This document shows, piece by piece, positions 1 to 29,000 of a DNA stretch of 64,000 nucleotides. Source of the DNA: Owenia fusiformis (lineage: Eukaryota > Annelida > Polychaeta > Sabellida > Oweniidae); NCBI GenBank assembly GCA_903813345.2, contig CAIIXF020000004.1, positions 8,936,196-9,000,195 of the forward strand, given 5' to 3'. The notes under the pieces are model-generated. The model ran no database searches. It was not told the origin of the DNA and was given only the letters and a program-made list of their open reading frames with translations. Position 1 is the stretch's first letter. Every line of letters starts with the position of its first letter. A program made the position numbers and the translations under genes.

Positions 1-633
1 AATAAAAATTTTACCTTGACCACTGGATGGGATTTCATAGAAAATATCCAAGAAAACCTATCCTCGTGATCCTTAAATCACTTAAATTCGATCATTTTAT
101 TTTCACCCCTTGATGGAATTTTATGAAAGAAGTCATGAAAACACATCATCATGTAAGGGTTTTCACCTAAATTAGCTCGTTTTATCTTGAGCCTTCAATT
201 GAATTTCTTGAAGAAATATTTTATGAAAAAATATCATCATGTTATGATTTGTATTTAAATAAGACCGTTTCATCTAAATACTTGGATAATATTTCATGAA
301 AAATGCACTTTAAAATTTTTCAGAATTTGCCTTAATTTATCAATGTAATGAAAGTATAAGATTAACTCTCAAATAGCGTTCTATTTTAACCTTTTTATTG
401 AAATCAATACAGGACTCGCTCTCTAAATATCCAATAAAAATTCAACCCTTGGATGTGATTTCGTTGGAAAAAAAATATGTCAAGTCCAGAATCAAATGAT
501 TTGTCCAGAACCTCTTAAGATCCTGTTTGCTCAAAATCTTAAATATTTCAGGTAAATCTGAAGTTTCTTTTAATAACAGATGTTGCCATTTCTCTTCAAA
601 TCATTTGAAAATGAACATTAAACTACCCTAAAA
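1..633. other. Intergenic, AT-rich, no gene seen
   Basis: No credible coding region on either strand. Phrases such as a 'ttgatggaatttt...atgaaa' core recur with poor conservation between about 20 and 480, suggesting an old decayed tandem repeat with a period near 100 bp. Confidence 0.4.
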
Positions 634-3404
634 ACATATTTGAGGAGTGTTTAATAAGATAACATGATAAATGTGATAAATTATATGATATCTTTGACCC
701 TGAACTCTATTCTATTAGGTGACTACCTCTCTATCTACTCAAAAGTTGGCGTGGCACTTTTCAGTGATAATGTCCTAAAACAGTTATTTTTACAAAATCA
801 GTCACAGTTATATTTATAGGGCTCATGGATACGGATGTTATTCTTTAATATGGTGAGTCTGTACATGATTGGTCAAGGGGTTGCCATAGTAACACAGAGC
901 ATAATAAACGCAAATAGTGTAGTGCATATGTTCTGAAAAAACTTATAACAAAGAATATGATTCAACCCCCAGCGTATATGGTGCCCTTCAATACCAAGAA
1001 CATTTCATCCAATAGTCTAATATGGTAGAACCTGAGACTATAGAATAGTTCAGAAGAGCCTAAGTTGGTTCAGCCTCCAGAGTATATAGATGATACAGCC
1101 TCCAGAGTATAAAATTAGTGCAGCCTCAAGAATCTAATATGATACAGCCTCAAGTAGTATATGTATTTAGCATCCAGAGTCCAAGATGATATAACATTCA
1201 GAATCTAAGATTGCTATAGTAATCAGAGCCTAGAATCAGTACAGCCTCCATAAGTCTAAGATGGTATAGCCTCTAGACCCTTAGATGGTACAGCCTCCAG
1301 ATATAACATGGGACCAGTTTCCAGAGTATAAGATGGTACAGCTTTCAGAGGGTATGATTGCTATAGCATTCAGAGCCTAGGATGGGTACAGCCTCCATGA
1401 GTCTAAGATGGTACAGCCTCCATGAGTCTAAGATGGTATAGCCTCTAGACCCTTAGATGGTACAGCCTCCAGATATAACATGGGACCAGTCTCCAGAGTA
1501 TAAGATGGTACAGCTTTCAGAGGCTATGATTGCTATAGCATTCAGAGCCTAGGATGGGTACAGCCTCCATGAGTCTAAGATGGTACAGCCTCCATGAGTC
1601 TAAGATGGTACAGCCTCCAGATATAACATGGAATCAGTCTCCAGAGTCTAAGATGATACAGCTTCAGAGGCTATGATTGCTATAGCATCCAGAGGCTAAG
1701 ATAGGCACAGTTTCAACGAGTCTAAGATGGTACAGCTTCCAGATATAACATGGGTTCAGTCTCCAGAGTCCAAGATGGTAGATCCTTCAGATCATTTGAT
1801 TGCTATAGCATTCAGAGCCTATGATAAGTACAGCTTCCAAGAGTCTAACATGTACAGCCTCCAACCCTTAGATGGTACAGCCTCTCGATATAACATTGGA
1901 CTAGTTTCCAGAATCTAAGATGGTACAGCCTTCAGAGCCTAAAATGGTTCAGCCTCCAAAGTTGAAAATGGTATAGCCTACGACTAATATTAACAATTAG
2001 AGTCTAATATGGCCTAAGGAGTTTAATGGGTACATCTACTTCTATAATGGCTACAACCTTCAATTCCAAGAGTCTAAGATGACCCAGCCTCTATAATTTA
2101 AAATTGATACAGCCTACAGAGTCTAATATGGTACAACATCCAGAGTATAATATGAATTCAACCTCCAGAAACCAATATGGCATAGCTTCAGAGTTTAATT
2201 TGGATTCAGCCTCTAGGGCCAAAGATAGTACAGCCAAAAAAGTCTATGATTTCTATGAAAGTCAAGAGTCAAAGATAGCTACAGCCTCCAAGAGTCTAAG
2301 ATAGTACAACCTACAAGAGTCTGAGATGGTATAGCCTTTAAGAGCCTAATATGGTATAGCCTCCATAGTCTACAATGGGTACAGCCTCCTAGAGACTAGG
2401 ATGATATCGCCTCCAGAGTCTTCAATGGGTATAGTCTCCAGAGTCAAAAATGGTATAGCCTCCAGAACCTTTAATGAGTTCTTGGAACAGCCTTCGAGAG
2501 AAGATGGTACACCTTCCAGATGCAGAGTTAACAATGGGTACAGCCTCCAAAAGTCTACAATCTGGGTATAGCCTCCAGAGCTTCTAGTGTTTAATGGGTA
2601 CAGCATCCATAACCTAGGATTGATACAGCCTATATAGTCTAAGTTGATAAATCTTCTAGAGTCTAAGATGTCAAGAATCACAATTTTGCCACATATAACA
2701 TCAATATGTGATTAATAAATAGATATAAGATGGTACAGCCTCTAGAGTCTTAGAGGTTGTAGACTCTAATGTTTAATGGGTACATCCTCCAAAGTCTACA
2801 ATGGGTAGAATATCCATAATCTAAGATTGATACAGCGTACGGGGTCTAAGTTGGTACATCTTCTCGAGTCGTAAGATGTCAAGAATCACCATTTTGTCAC
2901 ATATAACACCAATCTGTGATTAATTAATAGGTCAGGAAATGCTTAGACAGATGGGCGGGCAGACGAACAAACAGAGCAGTATTTCAAGAAACAGCATTAT
3001 TAGTTGTGTTACCATAGCAAACGCATATCAATATTATCCAAACCTGTATTTGTTAAAAAAGATCATACACTAAAACAGTTCTTAAGGATGAATGTAATAA
3101 ACAATTAAGATTAACAAGGATTGCCTGAAATGACCTCTACCCACGATTCACATACAATATGTTGTGTTACTATGGCAACCAATTGACAAAAGATATTTGG
3201 AATCACCATTCCAGATAATTACATATGTATTAATGACCCTTGTAAATATGATTCTGTCAACATGAAATTATTTGGAATTGTAATAACAAAAAGTGCCACG
3301 CCCACTTTGTGGTAAATTGAGCAGTAGTTATCAAACATGAACCAAATATGTCATCCTATTAACCTATTTATCATGTTATCTTGTTGTAAACTCCTTCAAT
3401 ATGT
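634..3404. mobile_element. Inverted-repeat-flanked element with a minisatellite core
   Basis: The left arm (about 634-765) and right arm (about 3288-3404) are imperfect inverted copies. Both contain 'aagataacatgataaat' and a 'ggcgtggcactttt' block, read on opposite strands. A second inverted pair lies further in: 'ggttgccatagtaacaca' near 880 and its complement near 3162. The interior is a degenerate short-period minisatellite. No transposase is present. It is probably a non-autonomous fold-back or MITE-like element carrying a satellite; the family is not recognised and no target duplication was defined. Confidence 0.5.
1000..2885. repeat. Degenerate ~25-30 bp minisatellite
   Basis: Dozens of imperfect copies of a unit resembling 'cctccagagtctaagatggtacag' run head to tail. 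A longer higher-order block ('cagcctccatgagtctaagatggtacagc' neighbourhood) is repeated around 1385-1600. The short open frames across it are by-products of the repeat and differ from copy to copy. Confidence 0.85.
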
Positions 3405-4787
3405 ATAACGCTCAAGTTTGTGTTCCTTTTGAAAAATTAAAAATGACAAACTACGATCTGTTTGTAGGGAAACGGTAGATTCATCCTTAATATTTACAAT
3501 GTTTTGCAATTAAGTTATGTTGCCATGGTAACCAATTGACCAATCAAGATCAGTCTTTTCATGACAACTAACTATATATGGATGCATAATCCCTGAAAAT
3601 TTGAATGTGATTGGAGGCACCCAACAGAAGATATAAATGCTTAACACAGTACCCCCTCATAAAATAAGACCAGGGGGTACAAATAGTGATTTTTACATGT
3701 CTTCCACTACTTAGATTTTTCTAGATTTTTGATATGTCTTTAAACTCATCAATATGCATTTGTTGCACTAGGTTTAATAAGTGTTGCAATTTTTTCATTT
3801 ATTTTTCATGTTTTTACTGGAGTATACATAATATTTTACAACACTTTAAGAAGGCTACATGTATGATGCGACATCTATTCAAACATTAAAGTATATTTAT
3901 CAGTAAATAACCATATAAACACACATGTGTTACATACTTTTTATATTTGTTATATATTAATTGTTTTGAAAAAAAAACATTTACAAGAATTTTGACACAC
4001 AAATAATTATGTAAAGTTTTATGATAAACTAAACTCCCTGATGTGAATGATATTAATATTTACTTGGGGTTCTTTATTTGTAACATAATAATATGCCAAC
4101 AATTATTTCCGAAATTATTTCCGAATTGGTTTAAAGAGGGCGAACTGCTACATTTACTGTTTCTCATCTTTACATTTTTGCCATCGGAGTTTACTTTCAA
4201 TCCAAATCTCAAAATACAGTTCGAAAAACAAAACACGATCTGGTTTATATTTTGACATATATGGGAAGTGGATTCTAGGATTTAGTTGAGATTACATTTT
4301 ATATTCTCCAACCGGTTTAGTTTAATTAATGATATGTGTATTGATATATTGTCCTAAAATACAAAACCGACAAGAAAGACCTTTCTCATTGGTCATAATG
4401 GTTAATTTCGCATTTACTCACACTTCCCTAAATACGAAAATTACAAAAATGAAATCTAAGTATGCATGTCACGATGCGGGATCATGGGGCAATTCCATTG
4501 ACAATGACATCGACATTATATTCGTTTAGTTATTAAACTCTATATAATGTTTTGAAAAGATATACCGTGTCAGATTAATAGCTTTACCGGGTTATAGTAT
4601 AACATAAATATTGTAGAATCCTTCACAAATGGTAGATATGATGACGTCCTCATATTCATAAATGCACGGGTGTATTAATGCACAAATGCGAGGAGCTAAT
4701 GAACCCATGGTTGTGACGACAGAGCCTAGTCTAGCCTAAAATTGTCAAACACTACTCTAAAAACTGATATTGGCTCGCTGGTTAAAC
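3405..4787. other. Upstream region of esterase A, no gene seen
   Basis: AT-rich sequence before the first coding exon of esterase A. It should hold that gene's promoter and 5' UTR, but no TATA box, initiator or upstream exon can be placed with confidence. Near 3525-3555 there is another 'ttgccatggtaaccaattgacca' segment related to the inner inverted repeat of the element on its left. Confidence 0.4.
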
Positions 4788-20528
<15,741 letters not shown>

Positions 20529-21723
20529 AAATTAAGAAAGTGATGGGTAGAACTTGCTTTAATGTACTTTTCAATGTAAGTAATGATATATGGATGAAGT
20601 CAGTATTATTCGAAGGCTAATGTCGCCTAGTTTGGAATCCATGTGTTTGTAATTTTGAAAATAACTAAAGATAATATTATTTGGAAAGTGAGAGATATCG
20701 ATGATGTGATAACGACGAAACAGTTAAACACCAATGGCTAACACTATAAAAGGTTATTGACTGATATTTGCCAATACTTGAACCGTAACTATATTTTAAT
20801 TTAGTAAAGGGCTGGTATTTCCCAGCGGTGTAACTGACACTTTTTCGAAAATGTAGTCATTTGCTAACACATGAACAGACTCTTTATAATATAATTACGA
20901 TACGCGTTGGAACTCACACTTAACTACGAAAATGTAGTCTGTCATTTACTAACAAATGAACAGACTCTTTATAATATGAGTACGATGAGCGTTGGAACTC
21001 ACACTTAACTACGAAAATGTAGTCTGACAATCTCATTCACTAAACATGCGAATAATTATGGAGGTAATTTTTATCATAACCGTTTAATATATTTCCGTCT
21101 TTTAGGCTGAATTATGCCTGCCACTAACAAAGGTAAAAAATTACCAAAAACTAAAATCCCAATTTTTCACAATTTGGAGTACACAACGCAACAGAAAATA
21201 CTACAAAATGAATTTAAATATATGATTTTTTTACGTTTTTTTACCCCTTGTGATGAAAGACATGTTTCGACCCGAAAGCCCGAAGGTTTTCAGCAAATGG
21301 TATTATAAAAGAATCAAGACATATGCACCTCTATAATTATTCGCATGTTTAGTGAAGAGATTGAACTCTGCCACAGTAGCAATGATCCATATTGGAAATT
21401 AAGGTCATTTTAGGAATACAATTCATTCTAGGGGTATGTTAATGTTAGGTCAAATATCGCTGCGCTATAGTGTGCTACCAGCTCCTTTATTTATTTATTA
21501 GACGTCCTAGAGATTTCATTCCATGGACTATGTCCCCACTGACGGATGATCCTATACGATGGGTAATCAGGAATTTCTGGACCGTTGGGTTTATTTTTGC
21601 AGTTTTATATCCTTTCTTAGTGATTTTTTCACACAATATATCCCAAATATATAGAAACACACCATGAAGATTTAATTGTTCTATGGTATTATATTATTTT
21701 GTTACCTTGGTAACCGGTGACGC
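20529..21723. other. Downstream of esterase A; short tandem duplication
   Basis: 3' flank of esterase A. An 81-85 bp unit beginning CGAAAATGTAGTC is duplicated at 20846-20926 and 20927-21011, with a partial third start at 21012. No gene recognised. A 65-codon frame at 21470-21667 with one hydrophobic segment is not supported by any family match. Confidence 0.45.
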
Positions 21724-24700
21724 AACAAGGTGCCAAATTCAGATCATAGGGCTGTAACAATGAATATTAATAATGAAAAAAATGTAAAGGGCCCATCTTA
21801 CTGGAAGTTCAATAATAGTTTTCTGAAAGATATAGAATTTTTAAATGGTATAAATGATCTTATTTTAGATATATCAAAAGACAAAATTACAGACAGACAA
21901 CTATTGTGGGATTATTTTAAGGTACAGGTTAAAGGTTATTCTATGGTATATGGTAAAAAGAAGGCTTTAGAAACCAAAAATCAGGTGAAAATAGCGAAAT
22001 TAAAATTAGAAATGGCATGCAAAAACCTTGTAAATAATCCAGAAAATGAAGAACTCAATAGACAGGTAAATGAATGTAAGCTATTTTTTGATGTTGTCTC
22101 GATGGCAGAATGTTCAGGTGCAGCCACTAGAGCTAAAGTTGATTGGCTAGAAAAGGGAGAAAGAAGTACCAAATATTTTTTTCAATTGGAAAAATCAAAA
22201 GCTGAGAAAAAATATATTTCCAGCTTAAAATTAGATAATGGTAATATAACTACAGATCAAAATATTATTGCAAGGGAAATAAACAGATTTTATAGTAATT
22301 TGTACTCTGAGAAGAAAGTATTTAGAAAAGCACAACTTCATGATTTTTTAAAGGATGTACAGGTACCAAAATTAAATGAAAATGAAAGAAATTCATGTGA
22401 AGGACTTGTAAGTAGAGATGAATGTATATTAGCGATAAAAGATATGAAAAATGATGCAAGTTCGGGTCTGGATGGCTTAACAGCTGCCTTTTATAAAGTA
22501 TTTTTTAATAGATTAGGTGAGTTATTAGTTAGCTGTACAAATGCTGCATATGTAAAAGGTGAATTATCAGTAAGTCAGAAAACTGGATTAATAGTTCTAA
22601 TTCCGAAAAAAAATCAAGAACGAAATGTCTTAAGAAATTGGAGACCATTGACGTTGACAAATGTTGACTACAAGATTATTGCAAAAATTTAGGCACTAAG
22701 AATTAAAAAGGTAATAAAAGTTGTGATTCATGAAGATCAATGCGGGTATATAAAAGGAAGAAGTGCCGCTCTGGTACTCAGAGCTATAGATGATATTATT
22801 GATTTCACCAATACTAATCTTACGAAATTTTACGAAAGCGTACGATACAATTTCTAAGCCATTTATGTTAGAAGCCTTGAAAATGTTTGGTTTTGGTGAT
22901 TCTCTTGTTAAATGGGTGTCTATAATATTATGTAAAAATGGTGTAAGTCGTATTTCTAATAATGGTTGGATTTTTGGTGAGGTCATGCTAGAGAGAGGAA
23001 TACGGCAAGGTTGCTGTGTATCTCCATTGTTGTTCATCATTGCATGTGAACTATTATCATGTAAAATTAGGCAAACAAAAGATGTAAAAGGAATACACAT
23101 TCCAACATTTGATGAAGATGTAAAAATTGTGCAGTTTGCCGATGACACGACTGTGTTCTTAAAAGACGAAGCCTCTATGAAAAAAGTAATGAATATTTTT
23201 GAACAATTTGCCACAATTTCAAACTTAGAATTAAATAAATCAAAAACTGAAGCATTATGGTTAGGCAGCTGGAAAACAAGAATATATAAATAAGGTGATA
23301 TAAATTGGAAAATAATCCCAGATAACTGTGTAACAATTCTAGGCATCACCTTTTCACCTAGTACAGATGTGATAAACAATAATGTTAATATTGAAAGTAA
23401 GTTTATTAAGTGTGAAAATGTAATTAAAACATGGAATATGAGAATTTTAACATTATTAGGCAAAGTTACGATGTAAGTCATTAATTTTAGCACACTTTTT
23501 GCAAGCTTTCATTTTGCATGACATACTGTTAAATAGAATCAACAAATTAATGTTTAAGTATTTGTGGGCAAAAGGCCGATTTAAAGAAACTGATATTGGA
23601 CAAGTGCCAGAGAAGATCAAAAGAAATGTTATTGTGCAGAATCATCAGAATGGTGGTCTTAACATGATAGACATTAAGGATATGCAAACTGTTTTTTGTA
23701 TTAAATGGATTAAAACGCTAAAAGAAAATGGACAAGGTCATTGGAGATATGTTCCACATTATATGTACAACAAATTAGGTAAAAATTTGAGCGTTTTTAA
23801 CAGTAATATAACTGCTGAAAACTTTTGTGGAGCAGATCAACTTAGTCCTTTTTATCAGAATATTTTAAAACAGTGGTTACAATCCAATGAATATAGTTGC
23901 AATGAAGCTATAATATGGAATAATAAAAGTATTACAATGTATAATAGACCATTACTTTTTAAACATTGGATTGAAAATGATGTAATTTATACAAATTATA
24001 TTGTTAAAGATGGAATGTTATGTTCATATAATGTCATAGTTCAAAAAGTACAGCGCAATGGACAAACCATGCTGCAGTATAATATTTTAAAAGCATGTGT
24101 TAAACAAGAGTTAATTACAAAGTATGGAGATGCAGAGAATAATAACAACTTGAGATTTGTAAATAGAGAATTATGTAAAGCAGATTCAAAGTATATACGA
24201 TCAGAGTTAGTCTTGGCAAGAAGATGTGATATTAAATATGATAATATATTGATAAGTAAGGATGTGTGGAACACACTTTTTAATTGTACAAAAGATAATA
24301 AGCTCAAAATTATCCAATGGAAGATTATCCATAAAATTTATCCAAGTGGCAAATATCTAAAACAGTGTAAAATACAAGATTCAGATAAATGTAAATATTG
24401 TGATAATGAAATTGATGATGATATGCACTATTTTGTTAAGTGTAAAGAAGTTTTAAATATTTGGAACACCAATGATTGTTATTGTCTCAGTGATAAACAA
24501 AAACTTGGTATTGAAAATTTAGCACAAGAAAAATATTTTAAAAGTCTGATTATAAGAAAAGCTATCCATATGTTTAAATGTGATCTGCTGAATGAGCAGA
24601 ACACTTTGAAAATGATATATAATAGGGAAAAATCATTTTACAACATGTAACCTTTAGATGTAAATGTATTAATTGTACTGTATATATGTTTTGATTTGAA

Positions 24701-24744
24701 ATATAGTTTTTAATAAAAAACAAAAAACAAAAAAAAACAAGGTG
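21724..24744 (+). mobile_element. 5'-truncated LINE with 9-bp target duplication
   Basis: AACAAGGTG occurs directly before (21724-21732) and after (24736-24744) the element, the target duplication of target-primed insertion. The body (21733-24735) starts inside the endonuclease at its last conserved SDHR motif and ends in an A-rich (AAAAAAC)n tail after AATAAA. 5' truncation is usual for LINEs. It lies between esterase A and the PAN/fibrinogen gene. Confidence 0.9.
21733..24649 (+). pseudogene. Broken LINE ORF2: endonuclease end, reverse transcriptase, C-terminal zinc knuckle
   Basis: The first block (21733-22692) holds the endonuclease end SDHRAV and the RT N-terminal part with SSGLDGLTAAFYKVFF and PKKNQERNVLRNWRPLTL. 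An in-frame TAG follows at 22690-22692. The same frame continues to about 22830, where a deletion or frameshift removes the first aspartate of RT motif A; the other frame resumes at FTKAYDTI. GIRQGC and FADD are present (about 22998 and 23138). A TAA at 23291-23293 and another shift near 23480 precede the C-terminal block (23499-24650) with C-x2-C-x8-H-x4-C (CKYCDNEIDDDMHYFVKC). With two stops, two shifts and a lost catalytic residue it cannot be active. The family resembles an L1-like/Tx1-type LINE. Confidence 0.88.
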
Positions 24745-25355
24745 GAGCTCAGAAAAATAGCAACTTTGAAAAAATCAACAGTAACTTTGTTTGGACATAT
24801 CAATTGCAACAGTGTTTTCACACTATAGTGTTGTTCAAAAACAAGTGATGTAATTTGCGAAACCAATATTATTTATTTTTGTAAATCGATCACATCTACT
24901 ATGGGCGTTTTTTCAAAATTAAAATGTACTTAATCTTTACGCATATCTAAACTGATCAATTTAAATTCATGTTAACTATAAACATAATATATTAATTTAC
25001 ACTTTCAAAAACAAACGGTCTACAAAATGCTTTTAATTGCTTTTAAAATAAAATGTGATGAACTGCTCATGATCATCATATTTACGAAATTGGACAACAT
25101 CTTTTCCATTCAATCGAGGTTTTGCCATGCAGCCGAAGGTAAGCCATACAACCGAATTTTGCCCATTCAGTCTGACGGAGAATGCCGAGCCTCTCTTTTT
25201 GACCAATTAGAGACGTCCTCTTCACATTCGTGGTACCCTCGGCCAACTTCATTTGCAAAGAAAATCGTCGGCAATCTCCGGCTTTTCTTTAGGTATCTTC
25301 GGTTGCAAGTCAAAAGTCGACACCCTTTACGAAAGCAAGGGATAATGGGAATGAA
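24745..25355. other. 3' flank of the PAN/fibrinogen gene
   Basis: No recognised gene. A 124-codon plus-strand frame (25027-25401) overlaps the end of the minus-strand fibrinogen exon and has no family signature; it is left out as a gene. The sequence nearest 25355 probably contains the 3' UTR of the minus-strand gene. Confidence 0.4.
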
Positions 25356-26002
25356 CTATTTTCTTATTTTAAGCTTGATATTCGCTTCTTTGGAGGCATA
25401 ATAGTAATTATCGGGATTTCCTATTGTCGAGGGCCAGTCGTACCATGACATGCATGTAGCATATCTTTGGCAATTGGGTCCTTGATTGTATATACCGAAA
25501 AGATTTGGTGATTGGCAGTCGTTGTACCAACCAGCACCATGAAATGTTGTCGCACAATGTCGCGAACCTTGATCCTGATCGTTGTCCTTTGTGGAGAACT
25601 TCATGCCATTGTGGTTTCTGAAAGAATTCCCTGCAGTTCCGCTGTAGCCCTCAATTTGCAAGCGATAGCCCTCACTAACATTTGCCACACGGAAGGTTGA
25701 ATACTGGGCGTATGCCTCGGTGCTCTCTGGTGGCCACATCTTTAAATCAACACGTAGTGTGTAATCACCTTGTTTCAAAACACTCACCAAATTATCAAGT
25801 CCAAGAAAATACTCGCCGTGTTGATCACCAAAACCTGATTGATATTCTGCATACGTTCTATAAAAGTCTACACTTCCATCGAAGCGCCTTGAGAGATACA
25901 GCCATCCGTCATTGCAGTAAGTGTCAAATATTCGTCCATCAGCGGTCAGAATTGATGCGACACCTGTGTAGTTTGAGTGGTCACTACAATCGCAATGGTA
26001 TT
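25356..26002 (-). CDS. PAN/fibrinogen gene exon 2 (fibrinogen domain)
   Basis: Minus-strand exon entered in phase 1 after CTTATATTTCAG, reading EYHCDCSDHSNYTG and on to the stop TAG at 25358-25356. The open frame extends upstream to 26108, but that part is intron. Key residues are the disulfide Cys in RHCATTF and WYNDC and the acidic KDNDQD loop. Confidence 0.88.
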
Positions 26003-29000
26003 CTGAAATATAAGATAAATAAATGGTATTATGGTATATAAGATAAATAAACAGTATTATAACGTTTTGTTTTGTATAACAACCCATACACGTCAAACAC
26101 TCATACACGTCTTTATATGTTGTGAGGTTGCGATACGCTCAGCTTAACCGAACTTTATAATTGTTACTATGACAACCACAACATTTCGAAATATCAACAA
26201 AGTTTAACCAAGTTTTAGGATATTTATCGACTTTATTTTAATACTTCTGTGTAATTTTTGGCTCTAGGTATTATAAAATCAACGTTTTGGAGCAAAATTG
26301 AAAATATTTGAAAATTGAAGGTAATGCGTTAACGCTTACAATAACTGACGTCTAAATTTAACTCTAGTATCTGCAACCTTTTTTTTAAAACTGAGTCGCA
26401 AGTGTAGACAAACTTTTCTGAAGAGGTAATTGGATTGGTAATTGTGGGAGGGGGGTCCAAATGACCCTCCCTTGCAACTAAGTGTTAAAAATGGTTGCAG
26501 ACATATACATGTAGGGTTTATTTGTTTTATCATTTATCCAGATAACTATTCTACCTACAATATATTTCGTGTGCAACTATTTTGAAATATGTAAGCAAAT
26601 AGATAAAATACATACCCTCTGTATCAAAAGTATTTTCCTATTGAGAAAACCCTTAAATAACTTTTGTATAAGGCAAGTAAACTTAATGAAACTTTACATG
26701 CATAATTTGAGACATGTAATACACCCTCTGTGAAAATTTGGAGACAATTGATTGATTTTTAGTCAAAATATCACATATAGAACATAGCATATACCAAAAA
26801 CACCAATGTGACTTTTTTCAAGTTTGTGACGTCAATTACACTTACCTAAGATTGCCAAACTGACCAAAATCAGGTTGCTCTGTAAAAGTATGCAGACAAA
26901 AGTCGTTATATATTAAATGCTAATTTTGAGCAGAATGTGTTATTAAATATACAAATAATGTACTCTGAATGTCCTCATACATTTTACTAACAGTCCTGGA
27001 CCATATTGTACTCCACTTAACCCTTTCTTGACCAAAATTATTTGAGGAATTCAGAAATATGTTGTCACAATAAGCACTGCTCTCCTTAGTATATCAATGT
27101 TCGGTGCATTATGATTCAGAATTATTGCAATAAAATGGAAATATGATAGATTCTTTTGAATTAAATACCAAAAGTACATCAAGAATATTTAGAAGATAAA
27201 CCCCTGAGAAAATCATATTGACACATTAGTCACAAAATTATACTTATTGAGGTCATTGGGCAGGAAAAGGGGTAAATATTAAGGAAATATATATGGCATA
27301 ACAATGAACAGTTAGGCAATACTGTTCTAAGACCCAAGTGTAAGGACTTTTGCATTGTTATTATACAGCTTTCAGTGACACCTTTATTTTATGAAATATA
27401 CAACTCTCAAGAACAGGATCATTTGTAAAGTCTATACCATATTCTGATTGCTCATTATTAGCATATTATATATAATTACCTTTGTCCACTTAGTTTTGCA
27501 GAGCAGCCTGACTTTGGTCAGTTTGGCAATCTGAGGTAAGTTTGACGTCACAAACTTGGAAAAAGTCACATCGGTGTTTTTGGTATATGCTATGTTCTAT
27601 ATGTGATATTTTGAGTAAAAATCAATCAATTGTCTCCAAATTTCCACAGAGGGTGTATTATATGCTTCAAATTATGCCTGGAATGTTTCATTAAGTTTAC
27701 TTGCCTTATACAAAAGTTATTTAAGGGTTTTCTCACTAGGAAAAGACTTTTTGATACAGAGGGTAGGTAAAATAGCTTAAAGTGTCTCACATATTCGATC
27801 AAAATTTGCCATGCAAACATGTTAGTCTACTTTACTGGCCCCCCTTGCTGTAACAAGGAACCCAAAACACATTAAAACGTAAACATAAACCAATTAGTCA
27901 CTTCACTATGAAAGTGAGGGGTGTACGCTGTGTGCAATGACTAACACAATATCAGTGGTCATTTACTGTGTCAACTTAGTAACCCTTGCATATCGTGCTC
28001 ACTCAAGTATTGAATATTTTTTTATGATCTAAATGTTTGTGGTTTATAAATAAAAGTGATATACATTAATACAGTTAATTATACAGTTAGAAATACATTA
28101 ATTAATATATTCATTCAAACAGCACTAGAATGCGGGAAGAAAGAGCAATGGTGACAAAATGCAGACAGAATTTTCCGTAAGGGTTTCAAACATTTCTAAA
28201 CACAATCATACATGTACTTCAAGTGTACTGTTATTTTTAGTGCTATATTTATAGATATAATTTCACGTATTAAAATCATATTTTCCAGCAATGACTTCAA
28301 ATTCGGAACCACACCTTAATTACATTTTCTTCAATAACTCCAAACATGTGTAAACATTGACCATGTGCATATAAATTCAGATTTCACGAGCTCTTTCCTA
28401 TTCGAGTACCTCATACACCCCTGCATGGATATGAGTTGGATTCGCCTTTTATACGTGACCCGACACACTCGCAAACGCTGATTGGATAAAGATTGCGAGA
28501 ATCTTTAAAAGAAAAAAGAAAATTCAAAACACAGTCTACAAATGTAAGTAAAACACATTTAAGAGAAAAACTAGCGATGAGAAAAGCAAGTTCCGAAAAT
28601 TAAACAGTGTGTATTATACTAAAAGAAAGCAATCCATTCGGTTTAATAAGTCTCATGATTGTATATGTATAAAGAGAAAGTAAAGTTGGAATAACATATT
28701 AATAAGAGTAAAAATCATTAGTGAATAATAATAAATGAAAAAATCACCTCGTTTTGGGTAGAAATGATCCGCCAGAGCACTTGCTTCAAGCGGTCCGGAA
28801 ATCGGTCCAATTATTTCGCATTCGTTGACATCGCTGCCTTCGATTCTTTTTACATTGTACGAACTACAAATGTCGTTTGATAAACAAAGAATGGCACAGC
28901 CCAACGAAGTTTTGCCGCTAACAGTTTGTGTAACGTTTCGTGTTCTGGTCGAGTTAGCCAATTTGATAAACCATTCTTGTTTACATTCAACTGCAGTACT

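Noticed and set aside
1727-2681. Frames across the left minisatellite
   Set aside because: Low-complexity translations of a degenerate tandem repeat, with different products on each strand.
21470-21667. 65-codon frame with one hydrophobic segment after an acceptor-like TTATTAG
   Set aside because: No matching exon, start context or known family could be found.
22696-23493. 265-codon minus-strand open frame
   Set aside because: It is the antisense of the LINE reverse transcriptase segment with its FADD motif; AT-rich coding DNA often leaves the opposite strand open.
25027-25401. 124-codon plus-strand frame
   Set aside because: Overlaps the antisense of the fibrinogen exon end and shows no domain; likely chance.
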